Both the position numbers and the translations under genes were made by a program. This document shows, piece by piece, positions 16,143 to 24,875 of a stretch of 64,000 bases of DNA. Every line of letters begins with the position of its first letter. The first letter of the stretch is position 1. The DNA comes from an uncultured Lachnospiraceae bacterium (GTDB taxonomy: Bacteria > Bacillota > Clostridia > Lachnospirales > Lachnospiraceae), in contig UQWA01000010.1 in the NCBI GenBank assembly GCA_900544685.1, positions 1 to 64,000 of the forward strand. Reading direction: 5' to 3'. The notes under the pieces are model-generated. The model made no database searches and had not been told where the DNA came from. It saw only the letters and a program-made list of their open reading frames with translations.

Positions 16143-17585
16143 ATGAAAGACGAATCTTTAAATAAACTGGCAGTGAAATCCGGTATTTTTTTTGTAGTGT
16201 GTCAGATGCTGATCAGAGGAATCAGTTTTGCCACGACACCGATTTATACCAGATTGCTGTCTACAGAGCAGTTCGGCCAGATCCGTGTCTATGAATCCTG
16301 GCTTCAGATCGCAGTGCCGATCATGTCATTGTGTCTGTGGCGAAGTGTAGAACGGGCCAAATACGATATGAGAGAAAAGTTTGATTCGTATACTTCGGCA
16401 GTACAGAATCTTTCGTACATTTCTATTGCGCTGATGCTCGGAATCTGTCTGTTGTTTAAGCCGCAGATCCAGAAGTTCTGTGGCATGGATGATGTGATGC
16501 TGTACACAGCGTTTGGTTATGTTTTTTCTTATACCAGTGTATTGTATATGAACCGTAGAGAAAAACAGAGCATGCGTTATAAATTCGCGACGGTAGCATC
16601 CATTCTTCTTGTTGTGCCGGCAACAGTTATTTCCATAGGCTGGCTGTACATAGGGAATATCAGAGGAGAATTTGACCAGTTAGTACATTATCGTATCCTG
16701 GGATTTTATATTCCACAGATCATCGGCGGCCTGATCATTGCCCTGATTATGGCAGTACAGGGAAAGAAACTGTTTTCCAGAGAATACTGGAAATACGGAC
16801 TGATGTACAGTATTCCGCTGATTCCGGAAGTATTGTCTATTCAGATTATGAATCAGGCAGACAAGATCATGATTCAGAACCTGGTGGGAGAATGGGAGAC
16901 AGGTATTTTTGCTGTTGGTACGACGGTGTCGTTTATTATCTGGATTCTGGAGGATTCGGTATGGAGTGCCTGGCTGCCATGGTTTTTTGAAAAGATATCC
17001 AGAGGAGAATCGGCAGATGTGGAAAAACCATGGGAGACAGTGATGCAGACTTTTGGCATGATTTCCTGGCTGGTAGTTATGCTGACACCGGAGATTGTCT
17101 GGATCCTGGGCGGAAAAAAGAATATGGCGGCGATCTGGGTGATTGCACCGATGGTGACTGGTACGTTGTTTCGTTTTTACAGTTACAGCTATACGGCAAT
17201 TCAGAATTATTATAAGAAGACGGCACAGGTGGCGCTTGGAACCATGCTGGCAATGGTAGTGAATGTGATTTTGAACTATATCTGTATTCTGCAGTTTGGT
17301 TATCAGGCAGCAGCTTATACCACAGCCATCAGCTATGCATTTTTGCTGGTGCTGCAGGGATGGCAGGAGATGAAGATTACAGGACAGCGGATTATCCCAC
17401 TTCGCATTACACTGAAGTATGCAGTTGTATTCTTCGGATTGAACCTGATTTCCATGTCAGCGTATAAGATGACCTGGTATCTGCGTTATCTGCTGATTCT
17501 GGCAGGGTGCGGATTTGCAGCGAAAAATATACTGCCGCAGTTCCTTGGAATTCTGAAAAATATCAGAACGAAAAAAAGTAAATAA
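16143..17585 (+). CDS. Polysaccharide flippase (MOP superfamily, Wzx-like)
   Basis: A 480-residue integral membrane protein with about 12-14 helices and the N-terminal signature of oligosaccharide flippases (FFVVCQMLIRGISFATTPIYTRLLSTEQFGQ). It would move lipid-linked oligosaccharide across the membrane. An open frame extends upstream to 15996, overlapping the Cys-rich gene, but AGGAG just before 16143 and homology fix the start. It is the first gene of a set including a CapK-like enzyme, a glycosyltransferase and an ATP-grasp ligase, which suggests surface polymer export. The sugar is unknown. Confidence 0.85.
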   Translation: MKDESLNKLAVKSGIFFVVCQMLIRGISFATTPIYTRLLSTEQFGQIRVYESWLQIAVPIMSLCLWRSVERAKYDMREKFDSYTSAVQNLSYISIALMLGICLLFKPQIQKFCGMDDVMLYTAFGYVFSYTSVLYMNRREKQSMRYKFATVASILLVVPATVISIGWLYIGNIRGEFDQLVHYRILGFYIPQIIGGLIIALIMAVQGKKLFSREYWKYGLMYSIPLIPEVLSIQIMNQADKIMIQNLVGEWETGIFAVGTTVSFIIWILEDSVWSAWLPWFFEKISRGESADVEKPWETVMQTFGMISWLVVMLTPEIVWILGGKKNMAAIWVIAPMVTGTLFRFYSYSYTAIQNYYKKTAQVALGTMLAMVVNVILNYICILQFGYQAAAYTTAISYAFLLVLQGWQEMKITGQRIIPLRITLKYAVVFFGLNLISMSAYKMTWYLRYLLILAGCGFAAKNILPQFLGILKNIRTKKSK

Positions 17586-17591
17586 GCTGTG

Positions 17592-17620
17592 TTGAAAGAA
17601 CTCGCAAATTATGTTATAAC
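17592..17620 (+). promoter_or_regulatory. Promoter of xpt
   Basis: TTGAAA (17592-17597), 17-base spacer, TATAAC (17615-17620). The leader is only about 35 bases, too short for a purine riboswitch. Confidence 0.6.
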
Positions 17621-17660
17621 CTTATTAATATTGGTTATTTTACGCAGGAGGAAGTAGTAA

Positions 17661-18242
17661 ATGAAGCTTTTAGAAGATCGTATTCGTAAAGATGGTAAAA
17701 TAAAAGAAGGAAATGTACTGAAAGTAGACAGTTTTCTGAATCATCAGATGGATGTGAAACTGTTTCATGAGATTGGTTTGGAATTCAAACGCAGATTTGA
17801 AGGAAAAGAGATCAACAAGATTCTGACAATTGAGGCTTCAGGAATCGGAATTGCCTGTGTAGTAGCAGAAGTATTTGATGTGCCGGTGGTATTTGCCAAG
17901 AAGACACAGACTAAGAATATCGCAGGAGAAGTATATCGTACACAGGTTGAATCATTTACCCATGGAAGAGTATATGATATCATCGTTTCCAAGGAATTTC
18001 TTGGAAAGGATGACAAGGTGTTGCTGATTGATGATTTCCTTGCCAATGGTAAGGCACTGGAAGGACTGAGCACACTGGTACAGGATTCCGGAGCAGAACT
18101 GGTAGGTGCCGGCGTGGTAATTGAAAAAGGATTCCAGGTTGGTGGACAGATCATCCGTGACAGAGGAATTCATCTGGAATCCCTGGCAATTGTAGAGAGT
18201 ATGGATGATAAGAACGGAACGATTGTATTTCGTGAGCAGTAG
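17661..18242 (+). CDS. xpt: Xanthine phosphoribosyltransferase
   Basis: Salvages xanthine to XMP with PRPP in the cytoplasm. The 193-residue product has the family length, starts MKLLEDRIRKDGKI, and carries the PRPP-binding motif VLLIDDFLANGKAL (about residues 120-133). In many Firmicutes xpt is preceded by a guanine riboswitch and followed by a purine permease; here neither is present. Instead it has a plain promoter and lies 24 bases before a CapK-like gene in a surface-glycan locus. Confidence 0.93.
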   Translation: MKLLEDRIRKDGKIKEGNVLKVDSFLNHQMDVKLFHEIGLEFKRRFEGKEINKILTIEASGIGIACVVAEVFDVPVVFAKKTQTKNIAGEVYRTQVESFTHGRVYDIIVSKEFLGKDDKVLLIDDFLANGKALEGLSTLVQDSGAELVGAGVVIEKGFQVGGQIIRDRGIHLESLAIVESMDDKNGTIVFREQ

Positions 18243-18266
18243 AGAAGTTTAGATAGGAAGAGATAT

Positions 18267-19580
18267 ATGTCATTTGTAATAGAAAAGAAACTGAAAAACG
18301 TCATGACCTTCTATTATCTGATGAAGCTGGATAAGAAGATTCCGACAGACAGAACGTTTATCCGGAAGCGTCAGGGAAAGAAGGTACATGAACTGATGAA
18401 GTGCGCTTATGAGGTTCCATTTTACCGTGAGCGCTTTGAACGGTGTCATCTGACACCGGACGATTTTCACAGTGCAGAAGATCTGGCGAAGTTCCCTGTA
18501 CTGACCCGCGCAGATCTGCGCGAGTGGATGCAGAAAGAGTATGATGCACATCCGGAGATGCATGAGAGATGGAATGTGCTAAGTACCAGTGGATCATCAG
18601 GAACACCGCTTAAGTTCCTTCAGACCCAGAGAGAATCTGCCTGCGTGGATGCAAACTGGATTCGTGTGCTGATGTATGCAGGATATCATCCGTTGCGTGG
18701 CAAGTTGTTTTCTTTTGAGACCAGCCATAAGCATGTGGATGCGAAAAAGGGAGACTCCATTATTCAGAAGTTTGGACTGATGAGACGCCGCGTGGTATCT
18801 GAGAAGAACTGTGTGGGAGAAGGTATTCGTGATATTCTGAATGAAGTAAATGAATATCAGCCGGATGTGCTGTGTTTCCGGCGTAACTGTCTGGTGCGTA
18901 TGGCACTGTATGCACAGCGTAACAATATGAAGGTGCACAAGCCGAAGATCTATGTTCCGGTCAGCGAGATGGTAGATGACATGACACGCAAAGTGCTCGC
19001 TGAGACATTCGGAGAAGGTCTGATGGATGCATATGGAAGCTCCGAGACAGGAAGCTGTATCATTCAGGTACCGGGAGCAGAGCTGTATTACATCAACAGT
19101 GATACCCATGTGGTGAATATCTATGATGAAGAACAGCATCTGGCTGATGAGGGAAAAGTTATCATTACCACATTATTTAAGAAGGACTTCCCGATTATTA
19201 ACTATGAGATCGGTGACAGGGCATCTTCTGTGATGGTGAATGGTGTGCGTTACATTAAGAACATCAAGGGAAGGGTCAACGATCTGGTAAGACATGAACA
19301 CAGTGATGAGACATCTGCGCTGGAACTGATGAAGATACCGAATGGAATAGTAGGCATTGCCCAGTTCCGTTATATTCAGGAGTCTTATCATGACATGAGA
19401 ATCCAACTGGTAAAGGATCCGGCAAATAATGCCCATACGAAGGAAGAGATCGAAGACTTTTTCCAGAAGAAGATGGCGGATCTGTTCGGAGAGGAATTCC
19501 AGCTTCATTTTGACTGGCTGGATGTGATTCCACCGGATGAGAACGGAAAGATGCGCTGCTTTGCCTGCAAGATGCAGTAA
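18267..19580 (+). CDS. CapK/PaaK-like adenylate-forming enzyme
   Basis: A 437-residue member of the phenylacetate-CoA ligase/CapK branch of the AMP-forming superfamily. The phosphate-binding loop is STSGSSGTPLKF (near 110) and the adenylation motif YGSSETGSC (near 255). CapK-like proteins occur in capsule and surface-polymer clusters and activate a carboxylic acid as an acyl-adenylate; the acid here is unknown. It begins 24 bases after xpt and is followed by GT2 and ATP-grasp genes on the same strand, so a joint role in decorating a surface glycan or lipid is likely. Confidence 0.8.
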   Translation: MSFVIEKKLKNVMTFYYLMKLDKKIPTDRTFIRKRQGKKVHELMKCAYEVPFYRERFERCHLTPDDFHSAEDLAKFPVLTRADLREWMQKEYDAHPEMHERWNVLSTSGSSGTPLKFLQTQRESACVDANWIRVLMYAGYHPLRGKLFSFETSHKHVDAKKGDSIIQKFGLMRRRVVSEKNCVGEGIRDILNEVNEYQPDVLCFRRNCLVRMALYAQRNNMKVHKPKIYVPVSEMVDDMTRKVLAETFGEGLMDAYGSSETGSCIIQVPGAELYYINSDTHVVNIYDEEQHLADEGKVIITTLFKKDFPIINYEIGDRASSVMVNGVRYIKNIKGRVNDLVRHEHSDETSALELMKIPNGIVGIAQFRYIQESYHDMRIQLVKDPANNAHTKEEIEDFFQKKMADLFGEEFQLHFDWLDVIPPDENGKMRCFACKMQ

Positions 19581-19671
19581 AAGACAGTGTATGCAAAAGA
19601 AAATGAAAAAGCTGTTCAGAAGATCATTTTTGTGAAGAAACTGGACAGACAGTAATCAGGAGGTGATCAGG

Positions 19672-20634
19672 GTGTTATATTCGTTTGTGATTCCCTGTTA
19701 TAAGTCTTCCAAGACCATCCGTAAGGTTGTGGAAATGACCATGCAGGAGATGGACAGGCTGGGACGCAGAGAATATGAATTCGTACTGGTAGATGACTGC
19801 TCACCGGATGATGGAGAGACTATGGCGGCTCTTATGGGACTGGTAAGAGACTACGCCTGTGTGAAGGCTGTAGAACTGGCAAAGAATGCAGGCCAGCATA
19901 ATGCCGTTATGGCAGGTTTAAATGAAGGAAGCGGAGATGTGTTTATTGCTATGGACGATGATATGCAGACACATCCGTCCCAGCTGGGAGCACTTCTTTC
20001 CGAGTTTGATAAAGGCTTTGACATTGTATATGGATATTATGAGCATAAGGAACACAGTAAGTTCCGTAATTTCGGAAGCTATGTCAATTATATGACAGTG
20101 CGGATTCTTCTGAAAAAACCGAAGGATCTGAAGACTTCCAGTTTCTGGGTAATTCGCAGGTTTGTGCGGGACTATGCAGTAGAATATAAGAGTGCCTATA
20201 CACATTTGCAGGGACTGTTTTTACGTACGACACGGAATATCAGTTCTGTGCCAATTCAGCATTTTAAGCGAGAAGTAGGTACCTCTAATTATACATTTAA
20301 GAAACTGATTAAGCTCTGGTCCAATATACTGGGATTTTCCATTGTACCACTGCAGATGGCTACCTATACTGGATTTTTCTTTTCTGTGATTGGAATACTG
20401 GCAGCACTTGGAGTAATTATTTTAAAATTTGTACGCCCGGCAACGTACATAGGCTGGCCGTCCATGATGGCTACCATATGTTTCTTTTCGGGACTTAATC
20501 TGATGTTCATGGGAATTATCGGAGAGTATGTGGGAAGAATTTTCCTTGGAATGAGCAAGAATCCACAGTATGTGGTGCGTAAGGTACATTGTAAGGAAAA
20601 AGAGTGCCTGGAAAATGAAAGGGAGAAAGCATGA
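19672..20634 (+). CDS. GT2 glycosyltransferase with C-terminal membrane anchor
   Basis: A 320-residue DPM1/ArnC-type glycosyltransferase. The N-terminal GT-A domain has the nucleotide-binding start FVIPCYKSS, VDDCSPDD (near 40) and the metal-binding AMDDDMQTHP (near 90-100). Two C-terminal transmembrane helices lie at about 230-252 and 265-288. Such enzymes load a sugar onto polyprenyl phosphate at the membrane. The start is a GTG at 19672, 8 bases after AGGAGG; a GTG at 19663 overlaps that ribosome binding site and is less likely. The end overlaps the ATP-grasp gene by 4 bases. Confidence 0.86.
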   Translation: MLYSFVIPCYKSSKTIRKVVEMTMQEMDRLGRREYEFVLVDDCSPDDGETMAALMGLVRDYACVKAVELAKNAGQHNAVMAGLNEGSGDVFIAMDDDMQTHPSQLGALLSEFDKGFDIVYGYYEHKEHSKFRNFGSYVNYMTVRILLKKPKDLKTSSFWVIRRFVRDYAVEYKSAYTHLQGLFLRTTRNISSVPIQHFKREVGTSNYTFKKLIKLWSNILGFSIVPLQMATYTGFFFSVIGILAALGVIILKFVRPATYIGWPSMMATICFFSGLNLMFMGIIGEYVGRIFLGMSKNPQYVVRKVHCKEKECLENEREKA

Positions 20635-21806
20635 AAAAGCTGATGATTATGGGTGCCGGTATCTATCAGGTGCCATTGATAAAAAAAGCAAAAGAGATGG
20701 GAATCTATACGATCGTAGTCAGCATTCCGGGAAATTATCCGGGATTTGCCCTTGCAGATAAAGTAATCTATGAGAATACTGTAGATTATGAACGAATTCT
20801 GGAAGTTGCAAAAGAAGAGAAGATTGACGGAATCGTGACGGCGGGAACAGACGTGGCAGTCATTACCATTGGTAAGGTCTGTGATGAACTGGGACTTGCA
20901 GGAATCAGTTTTGAGGCTGCAAAGATAGCGTCTAATAAGATCCTCATGAAGCGGAAATATGAAGAATACGGTGTGCGCACCGCTCGTTTCCGTGAGATTG
21001 GATTTGATGAAGACCTGAAAGAAAAGATACAGGGGCTGAACTTCCCTATGATTGTGAAGGCAGTAGACAGTTCAGGCAGCCGTGGTATTACAAGAGTGAA
21101 TGCAGAGACAGAGTTTGATGCTGCAGTAGCAGCGGTAAAGTCTGTGACCAGAACAGATCATTTCATTGTGGAAGAATTCATTGAAGGAAAAGAATTCGGA
21201 GCGCAGGCATTTGTACAGAATGGAAAGCTGAAGTTTGCGCTGCCTCATGGAGATTATGTATTCCAGGGAGACACTGGTGTACCGATCGGTCATTTCGCAC
21301 CGTATGAATTAAGTGAAGAAGTGATCAATGACGCAGAGGAGCAGCTTGAAAAGGCAATTCAGGCTATGGGTTTAAATAACTGCGCGATTAATGCGGATTT
21401 CATCTTAAAAGATGATAAGACTTATGTGCTGGAACTGGGAGGCCGTTCAGGAGCTACCTGTCTGGCAGAACTGGTATCCATCTATTATGGATATGATTAT
21501 TATGAGAAGCTGATCCGTGCAGCTCTTGGTGAAGATCTGGAGTTTCCACAGAATCATGCAGTACCGAATGCCAGCATGCTTCTTAGAAGTGACAGGGATG
21601 GAGTGATCCGTTCTATTGTCAATCACAATGTGGAAGAACCGAATATTTGTGAGATCCAGTTTGACTATAAAGTGGGAGATGCAGTGAAGAAGTTCCATGT
21701 AGGACCACACCGGATTGGCCATGTAATCACTAAAGGTGAGACACTGGAGAAGGCTGTGGAGAAGCTTCACGAAGCCATGGATAAGATTGAGATCATTGTA
21801 GAATAG
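20631..21806 (+). CDS. ATP-grasp ligase
   Basis: A 391-residue ATP-grasp enzyme of the CarB/PurK-like type. An N-terminal Rossmann-like segment (IMGAGIYQVPLIKKAKEMG) is followed by an ATP-binding domain with FPMIVKAVDSSGSRGI (about residues 140-155), the VEEFIEGKEFGAQAF segment, and the metal-binding ELGGRSGATC region. These enzymes join a carboxylate to an amine or thiol through an acyl phosphate. The ATGA overlap with the GT2 gene indicates coupling. In this setting it may attach an amino acid or similar group to a surface glycan precursor; that is inference. Confidence 0.82.
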   Translation: MKKLMIMGAGIYQVPLIKKAKEMGIYTIVVSIPGNYPGFALADKVIYENTVDYERILEVAKEEKIDGIVTAGTDVAVITIGKVCDELGLAGISFEAAKIASNKILMKRKYEEYGVRTARFREIGFDEDLKEKIQGLNFPMIVKAVDSSGSRGITRVNAETEFDAAVAAVKSVTRTDHFIVEEFIEGKEFGAQAFVQNGKLKFALPHGDYVFQGDTGVPIGHFAPYELSEEVINDAEEQLEKAIQAMGLNNCAINADFILKDDKTYVLELGGRSGATCLAELVSIYYGYDYYEKLIRAALGEDLEFPQNHAVPNASMLLRSDRDGVIRSIVNHNVEEPNICEIQFDYKVGDAVKKFHVGPHRIGHVITKGETLEKAVEKLHEAMDKIEIIVE

Positions 21807-21830
21807 AAATCATCAAAAATAAGAATTAAA

Positions 21831-21855
21831 AAAGAGACCGCGTAGGTCTCTTTTT
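21831..21855. terminator. Bidirectional terminator
   Basis: AAAGAGACC / GGTCTCTTT, a perfect 9-bp stem with loop GCGTA, flanked by an A-run on the left and T-run on the right. It serves the glycan locus on the plus strand and dtxR on the minus strand. Confidence 0.9.
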
Positions 21856-21865
21856 GTCTGTACAT

Positions 21866-22231
21866 TTATTTGTGAAGTACATATTTTTTAATTGCCTGAA
21901 AACTTTCCCGACTGATCACATGTTCCATTTTGCAGGCATCCTCTGTGGCAACTGCTGGATCTACGCCCAGGCTGATCAGCCAGGATGAGATCAGCTGATG
22001 CCGTTCATAGATCATCTCAGCGATGGCACGACCAGATTCAGTCAGATAAATAAAACCGGCATCTGTGACGGTAATGTGCTCTTTCTCTCTCAGATTCTTC
22101 ATAGCAATGCTGACACTGGATTTTTTGAAACCAAGTTCATTCGCAATGTCTACGGAACGAACGACTGGAAGTCGTTTGCTTAAGACCAGTATTGTTTCCA
22201 AATAGTTTTCTGCAGACTCATTTACTACCAT
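21866..22231 (-). CDS. DtxR-family metal-dependent repressor
   Basis: A 121-residue regulator. An N-terminal winged helix (ENYLETILVLSKRLPVVRSVDIANELGFKKSSVSIAMKNL) is followed by the metal-binding dimerisation domain (ERHQLISSWLISLGVDP...EDACKMEHVIS), with the expected Glu/His/Cys/Met ligands. No C-terminal SH3 domain is present, so it is the short MntR/IdeR-core form. The frame extends to 22267, but AGGGGA lies 8 bases before the ATG at 22231 and none before the earlier ATG. A motif shared with the feo promoter suggests it controls iron uptake and itself. Fe2+ or Mn2+ as co-repressor cannot be decided. Confidence 0.88.
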   Translation of the reverse strand: MVVNESAENYLETILVLSKRLPVVRSVDIANELGFKKSSVSIAMKNLREKEHITVTDAGFIYLTESGRAIAEMIYERHQLISSWLISLGVDPAVATEDACKMEHVISRESFQAIKKYVLHK

Positions 22232-22277
22232 TACAATTTCCCCTAACTTTACTAAAAAACAATTCATTACATTGTTC

Positions 22278-22306
22278 AGTATAACATAATTCGGTTAGTT
22301 AAGCAA
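22278..22306 (-). promoter_or_regulatory. dtxR promoter with candidate operator
   Basis: On the minus strand: TTGCTT (plus 22301-22306), 17-base spacer, TATACT (plus 22278-22283). AACTAACC (plus 22293-22300) directly follows the -35 box and matches AACTAATC in the same place of the feo promoter, suggesting self-regulation. Confidence 0.55.
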
Positions 22307-22317
22307 ACAGATATTTA

Positions 22318-22346
22318 TTGCATTTCACAAAATGCTGTACTACAAT
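22318..22346 (+). promoter_or_regulatory. Promoter of the EamA transporter gene
   Basis: TTGCAT (22318-22323), 17-base spacer, TACAAT (22341-22346), divergent from the dtxR promoter. Confidence 0.55.
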
Positions 22347-22387
22347 AATGTTGTTTTGCGATATAGTGTGAAAGGAAAAGAGGAGAA

Positions 22388-23317
22388 ATGAAAACAGGAC
22401 AGATGAAAAATGCAGGAATATTGTTGTTGACTGCTATTATATGGGGATTCGCATTTGTGGCACAAAGTGTGGGAATGGATTATGTAGGACCGTTTACCTT
22501 CAACTGTGTGAGACTTTTTATAGGAGCATTGGTTCTGCTCCCATGCATTGCGTTGTTAGATAAGTTAAATGGAACAGATACCGGCAAACAGGGAGAAAAA
22601 AAGCATAAGACAGGTCGCGAAGAATGGATTGGAGGGATCTGCTGTGGTATTGCTCTGGCAACGGCAAGCTGCCTTCAGCAGATTGGCATTATGCATACGA
22701 CAGTTGGAAAAGCTGGATTTATTACGGCCTGCTATATTTTACTGGTTCCCATATTTGGACTGTTTTTCCATAAAAAATGTGGGATATTGGTGTGGATTGG
22801 TGTCATTTTGGCAGTGATCGGACTGTATTTTCTGTGTATCGATGAGAATCTTACCATTGGCAGAGGAGATATTATGGTATTTTTGTGTGCTATCGTTTTT
22901 GCCATACATATTCTGGTCATTGATCATTTTTCACCGAAGACAGACGGAGTGCGGATGTCCTGCATCCAGTTCTTTGTCAGCGGTGTGATTTGTCTGGTGC
23001 CGACACTGCTTCTGGAACATCCGCATCTGGGACAGTTATTGGCAGCATGGCAGCCGATTCTGTATGCAGGTGTTCTATCCTGTGGGGTAGCATATACGCT
23101 TCAGATTATAGGTCAGAAAGGAATGAATCCGACAGTGGCATCCCTGATCCTCAGCCTGGAATCTGTCATGTCGGTACTGGCCGGAATCCTGGTTCTGGGA
23201 GAGATGCCAACTGCAAGAGAAGTGTTGGGATGTGTCTTAATGTTTACTGCGATTCTGCTGGCGCAGCTTCCGACTCCTGGGAAGAAGGAGCCGTCCAGTC
23301 TGCGATCAGACGGATAA
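22388..23317 (+). CDS. EamA-family (DMT) transporter
   Basis: A 309-residue membrane protein with ten predicted helices in two EamA repeats; the N-terminus ILLLTAIIWGFAFVAQSVGMDYVGPFTF is typical. EamA proteins export or import small metabolites such as amino acids; the substrate is unknown. A hydrophilic insert (about residues 58-78) lies after helix 2. The final 24 residues, which follow the last helix and look non-conserved, overlap 74 bases of the convergent gene on the other strand. Confidence 0.85.
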   Translation: MKTGQMKNAGILLLTAIIWGFAFVAQSVGMDYVGPFTFNCVRLFIGALVLLPCIALLDKLNGTDTGKQGEKKHKTGREEWIGGICCGIALATASCLQQIGIMHTTVGKAGFITACYILLVPIFGLFFHKKCGILVWIGVILAVIGLYFLCIDENLTIGRGDIMVFLCAIVFAIHILVIDHFSPKTDGVRMSCIQFFVSGVICLVPTLLLEHPHLGQLLAAWQPILYAGVLSCGVAYTLQIIGQKGMNPTVASLILSLESVMSVLAGILVLGEMPTAREVLGCVLMFTAILLAQLPTPGKKEPSSLRSDG

Positions 23318-24008
23318 ATTCCAGAGCGTTGTCCTGGTGCTCGCTGCCGGCAGTTATCATCAGGATTGCTTCACTGGCTGTCCCGCCATAATAGGTGTAG
23401 AACGCAGTGTCTGAGATATCAATGCCATAAGGAAGTTCTTCGCCTGTGCTGATAACCTGGTCATCATTATCACGCTCTACGATCTGACCGGTAACCAGGT
23501 GGTCTGAAAAGGTGTCCAGAAGATCATCTGTAAGCACAGAAGAAAGATCCAGACAGAAGCCGGCTTCGCTTTTGGAATCAAAGGTATCGCGGTCACAGAT
23601 GATCACATCCAGGTCACTGGTAACCAGCTTGGTGGTAAATGCTATCTGCTGATTGGCATCGTCCAGATTGTAATTAGTTACCGTCAGAATCTGATCCTTT
23701 CCGGTTGCCTGAAAGGAATCCTTCAGGAAAGCAGCCAGATCATCGGCATCGGCCAGAGCTGTTTCATTGACGGCAGTCACATTCAGAATCGTTTCCTGAT
23801 GGCGGAAAAAGATGGTATAGATCAGATTGCCGCCGATGGCAATCAGGATCACAGCCAGAATACAGAATTTTAAATAATAATCTTTGAAATATTGCAGCTT
23901 CTGACGACCGGAGAGAGAGGAAATGTCTTTTTTTCCAATCGTGTCATCCCGTTTCTGATACAGAATAGAATCGTCGTCCAGAGCTGTTTTTTTCTGTTTT
24001 ACATCCAT
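23244..24008 (-). CDS. Membrane-anchored protein with solute-binding-like domain
   Basis: I do not recognise the family. The 254-residue product has a polar 45-residue N-terminus with a KK/RQKLQYFKDYYLK segment, one transmembrane helix (about 48-68) and a roughly 170-residue external domain. That domain contains DLDVIICDRDTF and FCLDLSSVL, patterns that resemble extracellular solute-binding proteins of type 1, but the protein is far shorter than those. The tail is Ser/Glu/Ala-rich. It overlaps the EamA gene tail-to-tail by 74 bases and has no transporter partner on its own strand. Confidence 0.65.
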   Translation of the reverse strand: MDVKQKKTALDDDSILYQKRDDTIGKKDISSLSGRQKLQYFKDYYLKFCILAVILIAIGGNLIYTIFFRHQETILNVTAVNETALADADDLAAFLKDSFQATGKDQILTVTNYNLDDANQQIAFTTKLVTSDLDVIICDRDTFDSKSEAGFCLDLSSVLTDDLLDTFSDHLVTGQIVERDNDDQVISTGEELPYGIDISDTAFYTYYGGTASEAILMITAGSEHQDNALEFIRLIADWTAPSSQESEAAPAESQ

Positions 24009-24153
24009 GATAAAATCCCCTTTTATTTCTTTGTATAAAGTCTAACATGGAATGAAAAAAAAGTGTATAAAATCTTTGTGAAGTATGTTATACTGTGAAC
24101 AAGTGGGGACTGCGTATGCAGTGCTCCAAAAGATAGCGATAAAGGGGTAAAAA

Positions 24154-24849
24154 ATGAAACGAGTATTACTGAAATTAAGCGGAGAAGCTCTGGCAGGCGA
24201 CAAGAAGATGGGCTTTGATGAACCGACTGTGATTAAGGTGGCCCAGCAGGTAAAGCAGCTGTCTGATGCAGGTATTGAGATTGGTATTGTAATCGGAGGT
24301 GGTAATTTCTGGAGAGGCCGTTCCAGTGAGAATATTGACCGTACCAAGGCAGATCAGATCGGAATGCTGGCTACTGTTATGAACTGTATTTATGTATCAG
24401 AGATTTTCAGATCTGTTGGCATGATGACACAGGTCCTTACACCATTTGAATGCGGGTCCTTTACCAAACTGTTTTCTAAAGACAGAGCGAACAAGTATTT
24501 TTCCAGAGGAATCGTGACATTCTTTGCAGGCGGAACCGGACATCCATATTTTTCAACGGATACAGCTACCGTACTTCGTGCTATTGAGATCGAAGCAGAT
24601 GTGATCCTTCTGGCAAAATCCATTGATGGTGTTTATGACAGTGATCCGAAGTCAAATCCGGATGCTAAGAAGTATGAAGAGATCAGTATTCAGGAAGTTA
24701 TCGACAAGAGACTGGGCGTAGTAGATCTGGCAGCATCTATTTTATGTATGGAGAATAAGATGCCGCTGCTGGTATTTGGGCTGAATGAAGAGAACAGCAT
24801 TGTGAATACCGTGAACGGAGTATTTAACGGAACAAAAGTAACTGTTTAG
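24154..24849 (+). CDS. pyrH: UMP kinase
   Basis: Phosphorylates UMP to UDP; bacterial hexameric type of the amino-acid kinase fold. The 231-residue product starts RVLLKLSGEALAG, has the nucleotide loop VIGGGNFWRG (about 48-57) and the GTGHPYFSTDTA segment (about 128-139). It is the first gene of the conserved order pyrH-frr-uppS-cdsA-dxr-rseP. Confidence 0.96.
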   Translation: MKRVLLKLSGEALAGDKKMGFDEPTVIKVAQQVKQLSDAGIEIGIVIGGGNFWRGRSSENIDRTKADQIGMLATVMNCIYVSEIFRSVGMMTQVLTPFECGSFTKLFSKDRANKYFSRGIVTFFAGGTGHPYFSTDTATVLRAIEIEADVILLAKSIDGVYDSDPKSNPDAKKYEEISIQEVIDKRLGVVDLAASILCMENKMPLLVFGLNEENSIVNTVNGVFNGTKVTV

Positions 24850-24875
24850 AAGACAGAGTAATCAGGAGGACAGAG

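Noticed and set aside
17585..17660. Guanine riboswitch upstream of xpt
   Set aside because: The transcript leader is about 35 bases and lacks the purine aptamer core.
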